This document shows positions 16,896 through 25,547 of a stretch of 64,000 nucleotides of DNA, one piece after another. This DNA is from a bacterium (GTDB lineage Bacteria; UBP6; UBA1177), in NCBI GenBank assembly GCA_016290135.1, contig JAEESW010000001.1:119565-183564 (forward strand), written 5' to 3'. Both the position numbers and the translations under genes were made by a program. Below the pieces are notes generated by a model, which saw only the letters and a list, made by a program, of their open reading frames with translations, was not told the origin of the DNA and made no database searches. Within the stretch, counting starts at the first letter, position 1. The number at the start of each line of letters is the position of its first letter.

Positions 16896-18171
16896 GCTGC
16901 TGGAGATCTTGTTCAGCCTTTTTGTAATGTTCGTTTTCGGCGGTGACTATCTTGAGGATGGAACGGAGAAGTTCTTTAGCCTTTGTCGGGTTGAAGTTCT
17001 TCATTACGTTTGCCTTGTCGTAGATCGCCTTGACGATCTTGTCCTTTGAATTGAGCCAGTCGCTGCATTCGGTCTTGTCAGGATCGATCTCGGCGCATTT
17101 TTCGTAAGCTTCGTTCGCTTCGACATACTTGTTTGCCTTTTCCATCTCTTTTCCGCGGGCGAGCCAGCCTGTAGCCGCATATTTGTCGACTTTCTGCGAG
17201 AATTCCGTTCCGCCGTCAACGATTGATTCGTCGAGAGCTTTCGCAGCTTCGATGTTGTCAAGAATAAGCGAGGAATTCTTTACTTCAACGCCTTTGAGGA
17301 TCTGCTCACGGACTTTGTTGAAGTTGAGGAGCTGTGTCTTGAGAGCGAGGACTTTCGCGTCTTCTTCGCATTCGCACTTGATCTCGCTGACTTTGACTAT
17401 CGCTTTGATAGCTGCGTTGTATTTTCCTTCCGAGCACATTTCAAGAACGAGCTCTCTTGCCTTTTCGAGTTTCTTCGCATTGTCTTTGAGAGACTGTCTT
17501 TTGCTTGCCTGTTCTTTTTTCTTCTCGGATTCTCTTCTTGCCCTCTCTCTTTCAAGACGCGCTATTTCCTCTTCTTCCTCTCTTCTTCTTCTCTCTTCTT
17601 CAAGGCGCTGCTTTTTCTCACGCTCTTTTGCGAGACGTTCTTCTTCTTTTCTTTTTTCTTCAAGCTCGCGCTCTCTTTTCTTTCTTTCTTTATCGGAAGA
17701 TTTGCTTTTGGAACCGCCTTTTATATCGCCGAAAGCGGACATTTTTCTTATCTGTGCGAAAATCGCTTTTTCGGTCGCATCGTCGGCGTAGTCATAAGTT
17801 TTTGACTCATCGTCGACGACTTCCTCTTCCTCGATGTTGATGAGAACGAGTCTGACAGTGACTTCTTCATCCTCGTTCATGCTGATGAGTGAAAGAAGAA
17901 CATACTGGAAATCTTCATCGCCTGCGTTTTCCGACCAGCATTCGGGTTTCATTCCGCATTTTCCGAATTTTTTGAGCTTGGACTTGGAAACATCATTGTA
18001 GCTGACCGAATTGAGTTTCGATTTAACATTCGCCTCAAGATTTTTTATGATCTTGTTAGCGTCTGATTTTTCGATTTCTTTCGTTACAGGCTTCATGAAA
18101 AAAACTGTGTCGGCATAGGCCGGAAGTATGAAAGAAATCATTAAAGCAAGAATAAAAAGTCTCTTTTTCAA
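16885..18171 (-). CDS. exported coiled-coil protein with TPR-like C-terminus
   Basis: Exported protein of 428 residues. The start is set to TTG 18171, because GGAGG lies 5 nt upstream and gives a proper signal peptide (KKRLFILALMISF, cleavage after PAYA). Residues about 22-150 form an N-terminal domain with two cysteines (CGMKPEC) that resembles the assembly-linked domains of other secreted proteins but is not identified. Residues about 160-245 are an Arg/Glu/Lys-rich coiled coil (RRRREEEEEIARLERERAR). The remainder is helical with TPR-like pairs (ARGKEMEKANKYVEANEAY). It is transcribed divergently from glnS and together with the following lipoprotein. It may be a periplasmic scaffold; function unknown. 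Confidence 0.7.
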   Translation of the reverse strand: MKKRLFILALMISFILPAYADTVFFMKPVTKEIEKSDANKIIKNLEANVKSKLNSVSYNDVSKSKLKKFGKCGMKPECWSENAGDEDFQYVLLSLISMNEDEEVTVRLVLINIEEEEVVDDESKTYDYADDATEKAIFAQIRKMSAFGDIKGGSKSKSSDKERKKRERELEEKRKEEERLAKEREKKQRLEEERRRREEEEEIARLERERARRESEKKKEQASKRQSLKDNAKKLEKARELVLEMCSEGKYNAAIKAIVKVSEIKCECEEDAKVLALKTQLLNFNKVREQILKGVEVKNSSLILDNIEAAKALDESIVDGGTEFSQKVDKYAATGWLARGKEMEKANKYVEANEAYEKCAEIDPDKTECSDWLNSKDKIVKAIYDKANVMKNFNPTKAKELLRSILKIVTAENEHYKKAEQDLQQLEY

Positions 18172-18210
18172 TCTTTCCTCCAACAATCACTCTGAAAAAA
18201 AACTGCGGGT

Positions 18211-18238
18211 ATTTAACCGACTTTTGTTTTTTTTTCAA
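18211..18238 (-). promoter_or_regulatory. candidate promoter of the coiled-coil/lipoprotein operon
   Basis: On the minus strand TTGAAA (18233-18238) and TTAAAT (18211-18216) are separated by 16 bp, about 40 nt before the TTG start at 18171. Confidence 0.45.
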
Positions 18239-18283
18239 GTTTTATTCCTCACTACCCTGTATTTTTTATTCTACAATTTAAAA

Positions 18284-18311
18284 TTGACCGCGAAAACTGA
18301 GCGGATATAAT
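18284..18311 (+). promoter_or_regulatory. promoter of glnS
   Basis: TTGACC at 18284-18289 and a perfect TATAAT at 18306-18311 are 16 bp apart. The leader to the ATG at 18366 is about 45 nt. It stands back to back with the promoter of the minus-strand coiled-coil gene. Confidence 0.7.
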
Positions 18312-18365
18312 TTGCCCCTGAAATTTTTTTGCCGCTTGCGGCAGATTCTTTTTTTGAGGTAAAAA

Positions 18366-20060
18366 ATGAACGAAAAAATCAATGAAATCCAAAATCAGGA
18401 AGAAAAAAGTCCGGTGAACTTCATCCGCGCCGTCATCGATGCCGATCTGGCGAGCGGCAAACACAAGGAGATACAGACCCGTTTCCCGCCGGAGCCGAAC
18501 GGATATCTGCACATCGGGCACGCAAAGTCGATCTGCCTCAACTTCGGTCTTGCGAAGATCTACGGCGGCAAGTGCAATCTCCGTTTTGACGACACGAACC
18601 CTGAAAAAGAGGATGTCGAATATGTCGATTCGATCCAGGACGACATCAGATGGCTAGGTTTCAAACCCGACAAAGTGCTTTACGCTTCAAGTTATTTCGA
18701 TCAGCTCTACGAGTGGGCGGTCGAACTTATAAAAAAAGGGAAGGCTTTCGTATGCCAGCAGACTCTTGAAGAGATGCGCCGCGACCGCGGAACGGCGACG
18801 GGAGCAGGGAAGGAGAGCCCGTGGAGGAACCGTTCAGTCGAAGAGAACCTTGAACTTTTCGAAAGGATGAAAAACGGAGAGTTCAATGAGGGCGAATATA
18901 TGCTCCGCGCTAAGATCGACATGGCTCATCCGAACGTTCTGCTGCGCGACCCGGTAATGTACAGGATCAGAAAGGTCAACCACCACAGAACTGGCAACAA
19001 GTGGTGCATCTATCCGACTTACGACTTCACGCACGGTCAGAGCGACGCGATCGAAGGGATCACCCACTCGATATGCACGCTTGAATTTGAGGCTCACAGG
19101 CCGCTTTACGAGTGGTTCCTTGAGGCTATCGGCATCGAAAAGAAGCCTCAGCAGATCGAATTTGCCCGTCTCAACCTCACGAACACCGTCATGAGCAAGA
19201 GATTCCTCAAAAAACTTGTCGATGAAAAATATGTTTCGGGCTGGGACGATCCGAGAATGCCGACTATCGCCGGTATCAGACGCCGCGGATATACGCCGGA
19301 AGCAGTCCGCGATTTTGCCGAGAGAGTCGGTGTCGCAAAAAGGAACAGCACCGTTTCGCTTGCGCTTCTCGAACACTGCGTCAGGGAAGACCTCAACAAA
19401 AAGGCGGAAAGGTTCATGGGCGTTCTCGATCCGCTGAAGGTCGTCATCACGAACTATCCCGAAGGGCAGACAGAGCAGTTCGAAGCGGTCAACAATCCCG
19501 AAGACGAAAATTCGGCGAAAAGGCTCGTTTCCTTCTCGAGAGAGCTTTACATCGAGCGCAAGGACTTCATGGAAGAGCCTCCTGCGAAATTCCACAGGCT
19601 CGCTCCCGGAAAGGAGGTCAGACTCAGATCTGCTTACTACATCACCTGCACGGAAGTCATCAAAAACGAAGACGGTTCGATAAAGGAACTTCACTGCACC
19701 TACGATCCTGCAACTAAAGGCGGCTGGTCAAGCGACGGCAGGAAAGTCAAAGGGACGATCCACTGGGTCGATGCGAACAACTGCCTTAAGATCGAAGCGA
19801 GGATATATGAAAACCTTTTCGAGATGGAAGATCCTTTTGAAGTCGAGGAAGGGCACGATTTCATCGAGAACATGAACAAAAACTCGCTCCAGATCGTTGA
19901 TGCTTTTGCCGAGACCAACCTTAAGGATCTTGAGACCGGCAAGCAGTTCCAGTTCGAGAGGGTCGGTTACTTCTGCATCGACAAGGATTCGACACCTGAA
20001 AAGATCGTCGTCAACAGGATCGTCACGCTGAAAGACAGTTTTGAAAAAACTCTCAAATAA
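18366..20060 (+). CDS. glnS: glutaminyl-tRNA synthetase
   Basis: Class I synthetase charging tRNA-Gln with glutamine (564 residues; E. coli GlnRS has 554). The catalytic core carries [15 protein letters not shown] (HIGH motif, about residues 41-55) and FDDTNPEKE. The KMSKS-equivalent loop reads VMSKR near 275. The two C-terminal beta-barrels that read the anticodon follow, ending in [16 protein letters not shown] precedes the ATG. Its presence implies direct glutamine charging, as opposed to the GatCAB amidation route; this fits gamma- and some deltaproteobacterial lineages and helps narrow the taxonomy. The triple thioredoxin-fold gene begins 12 bp downstream. Confidence 0.95.
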   Translation: MNEKINEIQNQEEKSPVNFIRAVIDADLASGKHKEIQTRFPPEPNGYLHIGHAKSICLNFGLAKIYGGKCNLRFDDTNPEKEDVEYVDSIQDDIRWLGFKPDKVLYASSYFDQLYEWAVELIKKGKAFVCQQTLEEMRRDRGTATGAGKESPWRNRSVEENLELFERMKNGEFNEGEYMLRAKIDMAHPNVLLRDPVMYRIRKVNHHRTGNKWCIYPTYDFTHGQSDAIEGITHSICTLEFEAHRPLYEWFLEAIGIEKKPQQIEFARLNLTNTVMSKRFLKKLVDEKYVSGWDDPRMPTIAGIRRRGYTPEAVRDFAERVGVAKRNSTVSLALLEHCVREDLNKKAERFMGVLDPLKVVITNYPEGQTEQFEAVNNPEDENSAKRLVSFSRELYIERKDFMEEPPAKFHRLAPGKEVRLRSAYYITCTEVIKNEDGSIKELHCTYDPATKGGWSSDGRKVKGTIHWVDANNCLKIEARIYENLFEMEDPFEVEEGHDFIENMNKNSLQIVDAFAETNLKDLETGKQFQFERVGYFCIDKDSTPEKIVVNRIVTLKDSFEKTLK

Positions 20061-20072
20061 TTGGAGGATCTT

Positions 20073-22010
20073 ATGAAAAAATCACTTCTTGTCCTTTCTT
20101 TGATTCTTGCCGTGGTTTTTGCCGCCTGCAATAAAAAAGAGGAATCAGTCAATCGGGATGTAAAAGCTCAGGAAGAACAGGATCCTAAAAAAGAGGAGAT
20201 CTACAATGTCGATCTTGGGACGGCGGTTTTCCGCGGCCCGCAGGATGCGCCTGTCACTGTCATCAACTTCTCCGATTTCCAGTGTCCGTTCTCGAAACGC
20301 AGCGTCGATCTGATGGAAGGGCTGCTCAAAAAATACAACGGCAAGGTCAGATATGTTTTCAAACATTTCCCGCTCAGCTTCCACAAATGGGGAAAACCTG
20401 CCTCCTACGCGGCTATCGCGGCGCAGAACCAGGGTAAATTCTGGGAATATTACGCAAAACTCTATACCGATGTGAAGACCATCAGCGAAGAGACGATAGT
20501 CAACTATGCTAAAGAGCTCAAACTTGATATGGACAAGTTCAACGAAGACAGGATCTCGCCGGAAACTGCAAAAAAAGTTCAGGACGACATCACGCAGGGC
20601 TCTCTTTTCGGAGTCCGCGGAACCCCGACGCTTTTCATCAACGGTGTCAGGATAGTCGGCGCGAACAGCGCGAAGATAGAAGAGACGATCGTCAAACAGA
20701 TCGCTGCCGGAGAGCAGCTCAAAGCTAAAGGTGTGAAAGATCCCTACACAGAGATCGTCAAGAACGGAAAAACGAAGTTCATTCCGCCCAAAAGAGAGGC
20801 TCCGGCAGTTTCCCAGGATGTCTACAAAGTCGAGGTCCCGTCCCACGCTCCGGTCTGGGGTGCGGAAGATGCGCTCGTCACGCTTGTCCTTTTCGATGAC
20901 TTTGAATGTCCTTTCTGCGCACGGCTTTACGGCACTTACGAGCAGCTCAAAAAAGATTACGAAGGCAGGATCAGGATCGCTTTTGTAAACCTTCCGCTCG
21001 GTTTTCACAAAAAGGCGAAAGATGCGGCATACGCAGCGGCAGCGGCACATAAACAGGGGAAATTCTGGGAAGTCTACTCCTTCCTTTTCACGAGACAGAA
21101 AGAGTGGAACCGTGTCGCCGATTTCAAAGAATGGCTCGAATCGAAGAAGGAAGAGCTTCCGGTCGAATGGGAGCAGTTCCAGAAAGACATGGAGAGCAAA
21201 GCTGTTGAGAATATCGTTGCTGAAGACATTAAAGCGGCCGGTTCTCTCGGGGTCCGCGGCACACCGGCATCGTTTGTGAACGGCAGGTTCATAAGCGGCG
21301 CTCTTCCGGTCGATTCTTTCAAAAAAGTTATCGACGAAGAGCTGAAGAAAGCTGAGGGCAAAGGGCTTAAAGGCGATGCGCTCTACCGCGAGATCATCAA
21401 GGACGGAAAGCCTGCAGTTGCCAAAGCCAACGGCAACAGGGGAGAAAAGGAAGATCCCGACAAGATCTATTCTGTGAAACTCAGCGGGAACGAGGCTGTC
21501 AAAGGCGCCAAAGATCCGAAAGTCACGATAATCGAGTTCTCCGATTTCCAGTGTCCTTTCTGCAGCAAGGCGTTCGCAACGCTTGAAAGTGTCGCAGGGA
21601 AATACAAAAACGAAGTCAGGGTGGTCTATAAGAATATGCCGCTCGGTTTCCACAAAGAGGCTAAACCCGCTGCTCTTTTTGCCCACGCCGTGAAAAGGCT
21701 TTACGGCGACGAAAAGTTTTTTGCGCTTGCTTCGGTCCTTTATGCAAAGCAAGGCGAATGGAAAACGGACACCGAAGAAAAATTTGCAGGTTACGCAAAA
21801 GAGATCGGTGCTGACTGGACAAAAGTCAAAGCTGAGATGGCAAGACCCGAAACTGAAAAAGCGGTCACGGAAGATATCAATGAAGCCGGCAGACACAACC
21901 TTCGTTCTGTTCCGGCATTTTTCGTGAACGGCAAAAAGGTAAGCGGTGCAAAGCCTGCGGAAGTTTTTGAATCAATGATCGAATCAATAATCAAAGGAGA
22001 GAAAAAATGA
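20073..22010 (+). CDS. lipoprotein with three DsbA-like thioredoxin domains
   Basis: Envelope thiol-redox lipoprotein of 645 residues (lipobox FAAC, Cys19). Three DsbA/DsbG-type thioredoxin-fold domains are joined in tandem, about 45-225, 255-440 and 465-645. The active-site motifs are CPFS in the first and CPFC in the second and third. The cis-proline loops read GTP, GTP and SVP. Single-domain relatives catalyse disulfide formation or isomerisation; a CxxS site can still attack substrate thiols but cannot resolve by itself. Start ATG 20073 has GGAGG 5 nt upstream; an earlier TTG (20061) is not needed. It follows glnS by 12 bp and overlaps the SlyD-like gene by ATGA, so folding factors are grouped. 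Confidence 0.85.
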   Translation: MKKSLLVLSLILAVVFAACNKKEESVNRDVKAQEEQDPKKEEIYNVDLGTAVFRGPQDAPVTVINFSDFQCPFSKRSVDLMEGLLKKYNGKVRYVFKHFPLSFHKWGKPASYAAIAAQNQGKFWEYYAKLYTDVKTISEETIVNYAKELKLDMDKFNEDRISPETAKKVQDDITQGSLFGVRGTPTLFINGVRIVGANSAKIEETIVKQIAAGEQLKAKGVKDPYTEIVKNGKTKFIPPKREAPAVSQDVYKVEVPSHAPVWGAEDALVTLVLFDDFECPFCARLYGTYEQLKKDYEGRIRIAFVNLPLGFHKKAKDAAYAAAAAHKQGKFWEVYSFLFTRQKEWNRVADFKEWLESKKEELPVEWEQFQKDMESKAVENIVAEDIKAAGSLGVRGTPASFVNGRFISGALPVDSFKKVIDEELKKAEGKGLKGDALYREIIKDGKPAVAKANGNRGEKEDPDKIYSVKLSGNEAVKGAKDPKVTIIEFSDFQCPFCSKAFATLESVAGKYKNEVRVVYKNMPLGFHKEAKPAALFAHAVKRLYGDEKFFALASVLYAKQGEWKTDTEEKFAGYAKEIGADWTKVKAEMARPETEKAVTEDINEAGRHNLRSVPAFFVNGKKVSGAKPAEVFESMIESIIKGEKK

Positions 22011-22552
22011 CAGTAAAAAAAGGTGACAAGATTGCGATCCACTACATCGGACGCTTGAAAGACGGAAGTGAGTTCGACAATTCCTACGAGAACGGCGAAC
22101 CGATAAAGTTCGAAGTCGGCGGCGGAATGGTCATCCCCGGCTTTGACGAAGGTGTTATCGGCATGGAGATCGGCGACAAGAAGACGATAGTCATCCCGCC
22201 GGAGCAGGCTTACGGAGAAAGGGACGAACGTTATATCTTTGATGTCCAGAAATCGGAATTCCCGAAAGACGCAGACGTTCATGTCGGCGCTATCTTCCAG
22301 ATGCAGAGTGAACAAGGCGAAGTGATCCCGGTGGTAGTTTCGAAAGTTGAAGGCGACACGGTCTATCTTGACGCGAACCATCCGCTTGCAGGAAAAGAAC
22401 TTACTTTTGAAATGGAACTCGTTGCAACCGGCGTAGAGATACCGCATCACCACTGCGGCTGCGGCTGTGAAGAGTGCGGAGACGACTGCGACTGTGACGA
22501 TCATGGGTGCGATGATCACGGTTGCGACTGCGGCTGCGGACACCATCATTAA
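22007..22552 (+). CDS. slyD: SlyD-like FKBP prolyl isomerase with Cys/His-rich tail
   Basis: Peptidyl-prolyl cis-trans isomerase and chaperone, 181 residues. The FKBP part (HYIGRLKDGSEFDNSY, GFDEGVIGMEIGDKK, IPPEQAYG) is interrupted by the insert-in-flap domain as in SlyD, and closes with GKELTFEMELV. The last 36 residues hold 10 cysteines and 8 histidines with many Asp (HHHCGCGCEECG and DDHGCDDHGCDC). In E. coli SlyD a comparable tail binds nickel and other metals; the same is inferred here. ATGA overlap with the upstream thiol-redox gene couples the two. No signal peptide, so it is cytoplasmic. Confidence 0.92.
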   Translation: MTVKKGDKIAIHYIGRLKDGSEFDNSYENGEPIKFEVGGGMVIPGFDEGVIGMEIGDKKTIVIPPEQAYGERDERYIFDVQKSEFPKDADVHVGAIFQMQSEQGEVIPVVVSKVEGDTVYLDANHPLAGKELTFEMELVATGVEIPHHHCGCGCEECGDDCDCDDHGCDDHGCDCGCGHHH

Positions 22553-22581
22553 CTTAAATACTTGATTGCAGGAGGTTTTTT

Positions 22582-24171
22582 ATGGCTTCTATTTTAGCTT
22601 ATGCGCTTCTGGTCGCCGGTGTCGTTATTGCCGGAATAATTGTTTGGAAATATGTAAAAGATCTGCATGAGTCGCCTCGCGATATGTGGATCCTTTTCGG
22701 ATACATGGTCATTCAGTATATCGCTTATGCCGCAATGAACCCAGTGCTTACGCTGTGGCTTTCGGCTGACTGCGGACTCAGCGACCAGATGGCCGGAAAC
22801 GTCATCATGATCTGGTCGATCCTGCTTTCGTGCATCGGCATGGTCGCAGGTGCTCTGGTCGATACTATCGGCGTAAGAAAAGTTATGTTCCTGAGTGTCG
22901 TCTTCCTTTTCATTTCGCGTTCGGCGATGACTTTCATCACAAATCCTGTGATCGTTTTTATCGTCGGTTTCATCCCGTTCGCGCTCGGTTTCGCCCTTGT
23001 TTCGCCTGTTATCTCGGTCTCTATCAAAAGATACACGACTAAAGAAGGCGCGGCTCTGGGCTTCGGTCTCTTCTATGTCATCATGAACGCGGCTTACGCT
23101 GTCGGCGGCTGGCTCATCGACTTTGTGAGAGACACTTTCGCCGAGAGAGACGCTGCAGGAAAGATCGTCAACGAAAACGCCGGCATCGACCTCGCAGGGA
23201 TCCACCTTTCGAGTTATCAGATGCTTTTCCTCATCGCTGTAGGGCTTACGATCCTCGGTGCTCTCGTTATTATGTTCATCCGTGACGGTATCGAAGTCGT
23301 CGAAGAGACAGACGAATCGGGCAAAACCACTTCCAAGATCGTCAAAAAACCTGTCGAACAGCACGGAAGCGGCCTTCAGGCTGTCAAAGGCGCTGCGGTT
23401 TCAATGGGCAAAAAGATAGGCGGAGCAGTCAAGGAAAACTACTTCTGGATCTTCATCGGCATTTTGACAATTACCCTTTTCGTCAGATTCGTATTCTTCC
23501 ATCTTCACTACACTTTCCCGAAATACGGTATCCGTGTCCTCGGAGAAGGAGCAAAGATCGGATCTATCTACGGCGTTTTGAACCCGGTTCTCATTATTTA
23601 CCTCACTCCGCTCGTAGCGGCTTTCACGAGAAAGACGAAATCCTACAAGATGCTCGTCATCGGTTCGCTCGTTTCGGCGGCAAGCTGCTTCATTGCAGTC
23701 CTTCCGGGAACGATGTTCTCTTTCCTCAACGACTCTGTTCTGAGTGAGATCATCTTCATCAAATGGCTCGGAATCGCTCCTGACATGAACGCGCTTCAGG
23801 ATTTCTTCGCTGCTAATCCGCTTTCGATGCAGTACTGGTCGCTGATCTTCTTCTTCATCATTTTCACGATCGGCGAATCGATCTGGTCGCCGAGACTTAT
23901 GCAGTTCACGGCTGAGATCGCTCCGAAGGGAAAAGAGGGGACCTACATTTCTCTTTCTGTCCTTCCTTTCTTTTTCGCGAAGTTCTTCGTCGCTCCGCTT
24001 TCAGGCTGGCTCGTAAGCTCATACGTTCCGCTTGATGAAGCAGGCAAGATCGCTTCGAGTTATCCTAACCACCACATGGTATGGGTAATAATCGGCGGAA
24101 TGGCGCTTGTCACGCCGCTCGGACTCCTTATCTTGAGGCCGTTCTTCAAAAAACATATCAAAGAAGCGTAA
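22582..24171 (+). CDS. MFS family transporter
   Basis: Inner-membrane secondary transporter of 529 residues with about 12 hydrophobic segments. The MFS loop motif between helices 2 and 3 is seen as GALVDTIGVRKVM. A charged cytoplasmic loop (about 230-275) divides the halves. The long loop and VSPVISVSIKRYTTKEGAALGFGLFYVIMN-type helix 4-5 region recall oligopeptide/POT-like or related MFS groups, but the substrate is not identified. GGAGG precedes the ATG. The NtrC-type regulator begins at the very next base after the stop, so the pair is co-expressed, and the regulator could act on this transport step. Confidence 0.85.
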   Translation: MASILAYALLVAGVVIAGIIVWKYVKDLHESPRDMWILFGYMVIQYIAYAAMNPVLTLWLSADCGLSDQMAGNVIMIWSILLSCIGMVAGALVDTIGVRKVMFLSVVFLFISRSAMTFITNPVIVFIVGFIPFALGFALVSPVISVSIKRYTTKEGAALGFGLFYVIMNAAYAVGGWLIDFVRDTFAERDAAGKIVNENAGIDLAGIHLSSYQMLFLIAVGLTILGALVIMFIRDGIEVVEETDESGKTTSKIVKKPVEQHGSGLQAVKGAAVSMGKKIGGAVKENYFWIFIGILTITLFVRFVFFHLHYTFPKYGIRVLGEGAKIGSIYGVLNPVLIIYLTPLVAAFTRKTKSYKMLVIGSLVSAASCFIAVLPGTMFSFLNDSVLSEIIFIKWLGIAPDMNALQDFFAANPLSMQYWSLIFFFIIFTIGESIWSPRLMQFTAEIAPKGKEGTYISLSVLPFFFAKFFVAPLSGWLVSSYVPLDEAGKIASSYPNHHMVWVIIGGMALVTPLGLLILRPFFKKHIKEA

Positions 24172-25533
24172 ATGAACAGAATAGTTCTTCTCATAGATGA
24201 CGAGGAGTCGATACTTCAGTCGATGAAGTTCGTGCTCGGAAACTCCGGCTACACTGTCATGACAGCTGCTTCAGCGCCTGCCGGTCTTAAGATCATACAG
24301 GAGCTGGAGCACGAGCTTTCGCTTATAATCACGGATCTTTTTCTCCCCGGCGGTTTTGACGGTTTCGATATAATAGGAGCGGTGAAGGATCTCGGGACCC
24401 ACATCCCGATAATCATGGTAACTGCTTTCGGCAATGTCGAGACTGCCGTAAAGGCGATGCAGTTGGGTGCCTACACCTTTCTTGAAAAGCCGATAAACAC
24501 TAAAGTCCTGCTTGAACAGATGAATAAGGCGATAGAAGTCGGCAATCTTATGAAGGAAAATGTCCGTCTGAAAAAGGAGAACCTTGATATTTCGGCTGAC
24601 AGATACAAGATAGTTTACCAAAGCGAGGCGATGGAAAAACTTCTAAAAAGCGCTTCAGAGATCGCGAAGACTGACGAAACTGTCCTTATAACAGGCGAGA
24701 GCGGAACAGGAAAAGAGCTCGTCGCCCATCACATTCTGCTTGAAAGCAACCGCGCAGGGGCTCCGTTCATCCCTTTCAACGCGGCTGCGGTGACGGAATC
24801 TCTGATGGAGTCGGAACTTTTCGGCTTCAAGAAAGGGGCTTTTACCGGTGCGGACAAAAATTCGCCCGGTTTGGTAGGAGCGGCTGAAGGAGGCACTCTT
24901 TTTATCGACGAGATAGGAGACATGCCTCTGAGTCTTCAGACGAAACTGCTCAGGTTCCTCGAATCGAGAGAGTATCTTCCGGTCGGCAGTTCGACTCCTC
25001 TCCACGCGAATGTCAGGATAATCGCCGCGACAAACAAGAATCTTGAAAAAGAGGCCGAAAAAGGGAATTTCAGGAAGGATCTCTACTACAGACTGAGCAC
25101 TTTCATCCTTCACATACCGCCTTTGCGTGAACGGAAGGAGGATATTCCGCTTCTTGTCAAACATTTTGTCGAGAAAGCCTCTCTTGAATTTGCGAAAGAT
25201 GTGGTCTACCCGGATCACGAAATGATAAAGGAACTTGTCAGACAGGAATGGAAAGGCAATATCCGCGAACTCAAAAGTTTCGTAAGCCGTTTCGTCCTGA
25301 CAGGTTCGGGGCTCTCTTCAGGCGGAAACAGGGATGTTCAGGCTCAACCGGACAGCGGCAGCGCCGAAGTCCTTTCATTCCGCGTCGGCGAAAAAACTCT
25401 CGACGAGATCGAAAAAGAGATGCTTGAGGCGACGCTCAAATTCACGAACGGCGACAAACATTCCGCAGCGAAACTTCTGGGCCGTTCTGAACGGACACTC
25501 TACCGCAAAATCTCAAAAGACAACGAATTTTAG
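24172..25533 (+). CDS. NtrC-family sigma54 response regulator
   Basis: Response regulator of 453 residues that activates sigma54 RNA polymerase. The receiver domain has acidic DDEE near 9-12, phosphoacceptor Asp55 (IITDLF) and Lys in FLEKPI. The AAA+ domain (about 145-375) has Walker A GESGTGKE near 175, the sigma54-contact loop GAFTGA near 222, and FIDEIGDMPLSLQTKLL. A Fis-type helix-turn-helix closes the protein (KHSAAKLLGRSERTLYRKI). It starts directly after the MFS stop codon. No kinase gene is beside it; the orphan kinase at 1441 is one possible partner. I found no clear -24/-12 promoter in the window, so its targets are unknown. Confidence 0.95.
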   Translation: MNRIVLLIDDEESILQSMKFVLGNSGYTVMTAASAPAGLKIIQELEHELSLIITDLFLPGGFDGFDIIGAVKDLGTHIPIIMVTAFGNVETAVKAMQLGAYTFLEKPINTKVLLEQMNKAIEVGNLMKENVRLKKENLDISADRYKIVYQSEAMEKLLKSASEIAKTDETVLITGESGTGKELVAHHILLESNRAGAPFIPFNAAAVTESLMESELFGFKKGAFTGADKNSPGLVGAAEGGTLFIDEIGDMPLSLQTKLLRFLESREYLPVGSSTPLHANVRIIAATNKNLEKEAEKGNFRKDLYYRLSTFILHIPPLRERKEDIPLLVKHFVEKASLEFAKDVVYPDHEMIKELVRQEWKGNIRELKSFVSRFVLTGSGLSSGGNRDVQAQPDSGSAEVLSFRVGEKTLDEIEKEMLEATLKFTNGDKHSAAKLLGRSERTLYRKISKDNEF

Positions 25534-25547
25534 CAGATGGTGCCGCT

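Noticed and set aside
20145..21896. Minus-strand frame of 583 codons opposite the triple thioredoxin-fold gene
   Set aside because: Shadow frame; the sense strand has lipobox, three active sites and translational coupling.
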